DNA from: Promethearchaeota archaeon
GTDB taxonomy: Archaea > Asgardarchaeota > Lokiarchaeia > Sigynarchaeales > SOKP01
Assembly: GCA_030668025.1 (NCBI GenBank)
Contig: DAOUUT010000204.1
Span: 1 to 6,784 of the forward strand
DNA length: 6,784 nt
Direction of reading: 5' to 3'
Shown here: positions 5,469-6,784 of the stretch, piece after piece
How positions within the stretch are numbered: position 1 is the first letter of the stretch
Layout of the letters: each line of letters starts with the position of its first letter
Program-made: the position numbers and the translations under genes
Notes under the pieces: generated by a model
Database searches by the model: none
The model's input: only the letters and a program-made list of their open reading frames with translations
What the model was told of the DNA's origin: nothing

Positions 5469-6500
5469 ATGTCGATAGACTGGGCTAAAGTAGAAGAAAA
5501 ACCTGATAAGAAACAAGCCATAGAAGGAAGGTTCTTATTAGACTTAAGAGCAAAAGTTAACGATTTAGAAAAACAACTTAGCGAAGCCAAAAATGGTTTG
5601 AATGAAACGCAGAGTAACCTTAAAGCTACCGAGGGAAAACTCGAAGCTACTGAGGGGAAACTCGAAGCTACTGAGGGAAAACTCAACGCTTCTACAAATG
5701 ATCATACTAAATCTAAATCTGCTCTCGATAGCACCAAAACTGAGTTAGACGAAACTAAATCGCAATTAGAACAAGTTAACAGCTTAATCGAAGATAAAAC
5801 ACAAACTGTGGATAATCTGAACTCTGATATTGAAGGCTTGGAATCTAATCTTGAAAACGCAAATATTAAAGTAAGCGAACTTGAAGAGAAATTAGAAAGT
5901 AAAGAGCAAGAAATTGAAGAGAAATTAGAAAGTGCAAGGCAAGAACTTGAGAAGAATATAGAACGTAAAAAGCAAGAATTTGAAGCAATAATCTCGAGTT
6001 TATCTTCAGAACTAGACTCATCTAAAGCTCAAATAAATGAGTATCAGGGCCAATTAGCCAACATTCAAGGCTCAAGTTCAGAAACTCAAGGAAAAGTTGA
6101 TAATTTAAACTCTGAAATTCAAGAATTAAGTAGCAAACTTACGAGTACCCAAGAAGAAAACACGAAATTGAACGAACAATTAATAGAATTAAATAACTTA
6201 ATGCTAAAAAAAGACACCCATATTCAAGAGTTAGATAGTAATTTGGGTGTTAAAGAAAAACTAATTGAAGCTCAAACGGTTCATCTAGATGAAGTTGAAG
6301 TCGAATTAGACGAGTTAAAGCCTCCCGAAATGGGTACGGGCGGATTTGCAAGCGAAGAAAGAATAACGTGTCCCATGTGCGGAGCAGTAGGGCGAGAAAT
6401 CAAGCAAATTGAGGATAAATCAAAAGTTTTGTCTTATGTTGGCCATATACCTATGTATGCTAAAAAGCATGTATGTAAGAAGTGTGGCTACGAATTCTGA
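5469..6500 (+). CDS. Long coiled-coil protein with C-terminal zinc ribbon
   Basis: The 343-residue protein is almost entirely heptad-patterned, charged helix from about residue 28 to 285 (LEKQL, LEEKLESKEQEIEEKLES and similar), with a Ser/Gly-rich break near 200-206. A short linker (PPEMGTGGF) leads to a C-terminal zinc ribbon: CPMC (301-304) and CKKC (336-339) separated by 31 residues, with DKSKVLSYVGH between. No signal peptide or membrane segment is seen. Proteins of this build are familiar in Asgard archaeal genomes, but I know no proven function; an extended dimeric rod presenting a zinc module for protein or nucleic-acid binding is inference. ATG 5469 is preceded by GAAGTGA at six bases. 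The gene is divergent from the acyltransferase cluster and is followed by a T-rich terminator, so it is probably a single-gene transcript. Residues 53-73 contain three near-identical ATEGKLE units. Confidence 0.85.
   Translation: MSIDWAKVEEKPDKKQAIEGRFLLDLRAKVNDLEKQLSEAKNGLNETQSNLKATEGKLEATEGKLEATEGKLNASTNDHTKSKSALDSTKTELDETKSQLEQVNSLIEDKTQTVDNLNSDIEGLESNLENANIKVSELEEKLESKEQEIEEKLESARQELEKNIERKKQEFEAIISSLSSELDSSKAQINEYQGQLANIQGSSSETQGKVDNLNSEIQELSSKLTSTQEENTKLNEQLIELNNLMLKKDTHIQELDSNLGVKEKLIEAQTVHLDEVEVELDELKPPEMGTGGFASEERITCPMCGAVGREIKQIEDKSKVLSYVGHIPMYAKKHVCKKCGYEF
5625..5687 (+). repeat. Three tandem 21-base repeats inside the coiled-coil gene
   Basis: Units at 5625-5645, 5646-5666 and 5667-5687 encode ATEGKLE, ATEGKLE and ATEGKLN. 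They differ at only a few bases: silent changes ACC/ACT and GGA/GGG, and one Glu to Asn codon at the end. Twenty-one bases is exactly one heptad, so each copy adds two helical turns without breaking the coiled-coil register. The close identity suggests recent slippage duplication, and copy number may vary between strains. Confidence 0.85.
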
Positions 6501-6535
6501 ATTCCGAATTATTATTTCTTTTATTTTTATTATCT
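6493..6535 (+). terminator. T-rich terminator after the coiled-coil gene
   Basis: AATTC (6493-6497) and GAATT (6506-6510) can form a 5-bp stem around the TGA stop, followed by ATTATTTCTTTTATTTTTATTATC. The T-rich tract alone is enough for archaeal termination; the weak stem may be incidental. Confidence 0.5.
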
Positions 6536-6784
6536 AATTTTTAATACTTATTAATTCTTAAGAATTTATTTAAGAGTTAGAGTAAAGAATATTTCTTTCT
6601 TATCAATAATAACCAATTAAATAGAAATAAGAAGAAGAAAAAAGAAACAGTATCAAAGGATTTTAAACTCTGAATCCGATTGATGTGAGTTTCTTTCTAT
6701 TAAAAATGTTATCTACTCTCTTATTTTGAAATATTCAAACCAGTTTTTTTGCTTTTGTAGTTGATAAACCTAAAGTTTATTAGA
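6536..6784. other. AT-rich spacer with no supportable gene
   Basis: I see no start codon with a sustained frame on either strand. There is a pyrimidine tract TTTCTTTCTTAT (6592-6603) facing a purine tract ATAAGAAGAAGA (6627-6638), and a perfect 8-bp inverted repeat AAAGAAAC (6641-6648) and GTTTCTTT (6689-6696). These purine/pyrimidine tracts could pair but are low in complexity. A minus-strand frame is open from the right edge to a TAA at 6721-6723 (20 residues), which could be the end of an outside gene but is too short to call. Confidence 0.5.

Noticed and set aside
5441..5686. Minus-strand open frame of 81 codons with repeated SFPSVAS units
   Set aside because: It lies antisense to the coiled-coil gene, and its repeats are just the reverse reading of the 21-base heptad repeats. 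Its proposed product has no recognisable domain.
6650..6690. Possible C/D-box guide RNA (CTGA at 6670-6673 and TGATGT at 6681-6686)
   Set aside because: The spacing resembles D' and C' boxes, but there is no C box upstream, no D box downstream, and the C' match is imperfect.
6721..6783. Open minus-strand frame from the right edge to a TAA
   Set aside because: Only 20 residues with no recognisable motif; frames of this length are expected by chance.
1..6784. CRISPR array, insertion sequence or transposase
   Set aside because: No regularly spaced repeats, no terminal inverted repeats around a gene and no transposase or Cas-like protein in any frame.

Overview
This is an AT-rich window (roughly 70% A+T by eye) with very short spacers inside one minus-strand gene cluster, T-tracts after stop codons, at least one TTG start backed by a strong Shine-Dalgarno sequence, and archaeal-type proteins. 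These include a ThiI-like protein with a CxxC motif and no rhodanese domain, and a long coiled coil ending in a zinc ribbon. The style suggests an archaeon, perhaps a Lokiarchaeia-like Asgard lineage. That placement is an impression from protein style and composition, not a proof.

Layout. Positions 1-168 hold the 3' end of a plus-strand gene, possibly an SRPBCC/START-like protein, followed by a T-tract. Positions 169-384 are a convergent spacer with a more structured, less AT-rich patch at 302-362. From 5281 leftwards to 385 run five minus-strand genes. In transcription order they are: two membrane-anchored left-handed beta-helix (hexapeptide) acyltransferase-like paralogues; a tandem calcineurin-like phosphoesterase whose second half has lost its metal ligands; a ThiI-like THUMP protein whose ATP-pyrophosphatase loop is degenerate; and, after a 153-base gap containing a hairpin, a MoaD/ThiS/Urm1-like beta-grasp protein ending in Gly-Gly. 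The first four are separated by only 3, 4 and 18 bases and are almost certainly co-transcribed. A 187-base AT-rich divergent promoter region (5282-5468) separates them from a plus-strand gene for a 343-residue coiled coil with a C-terminal zinc ribbon. The last 284 bases contain a T-rich terminator and no supportable gene.

How the genes may work together. The diGly protein beside the ThiI-like protein suggests a sulfur-carrier or protein-conjugation theme. The acyltransferase pair and phosphoesterase suggest membrane or envelope chemistry. A recurring pattern is an apparently intact copy or scaffold beside a degenerate active site: the ThiI loop, the second phosphoesterase domain, and the missing histidine in one acyltransferase paralogue. 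This suggests non-catalytic scaffolding or regulatory roles. It is the most unusual aspect of the locus, and a single shared function for the cluster is only a hypothesis.
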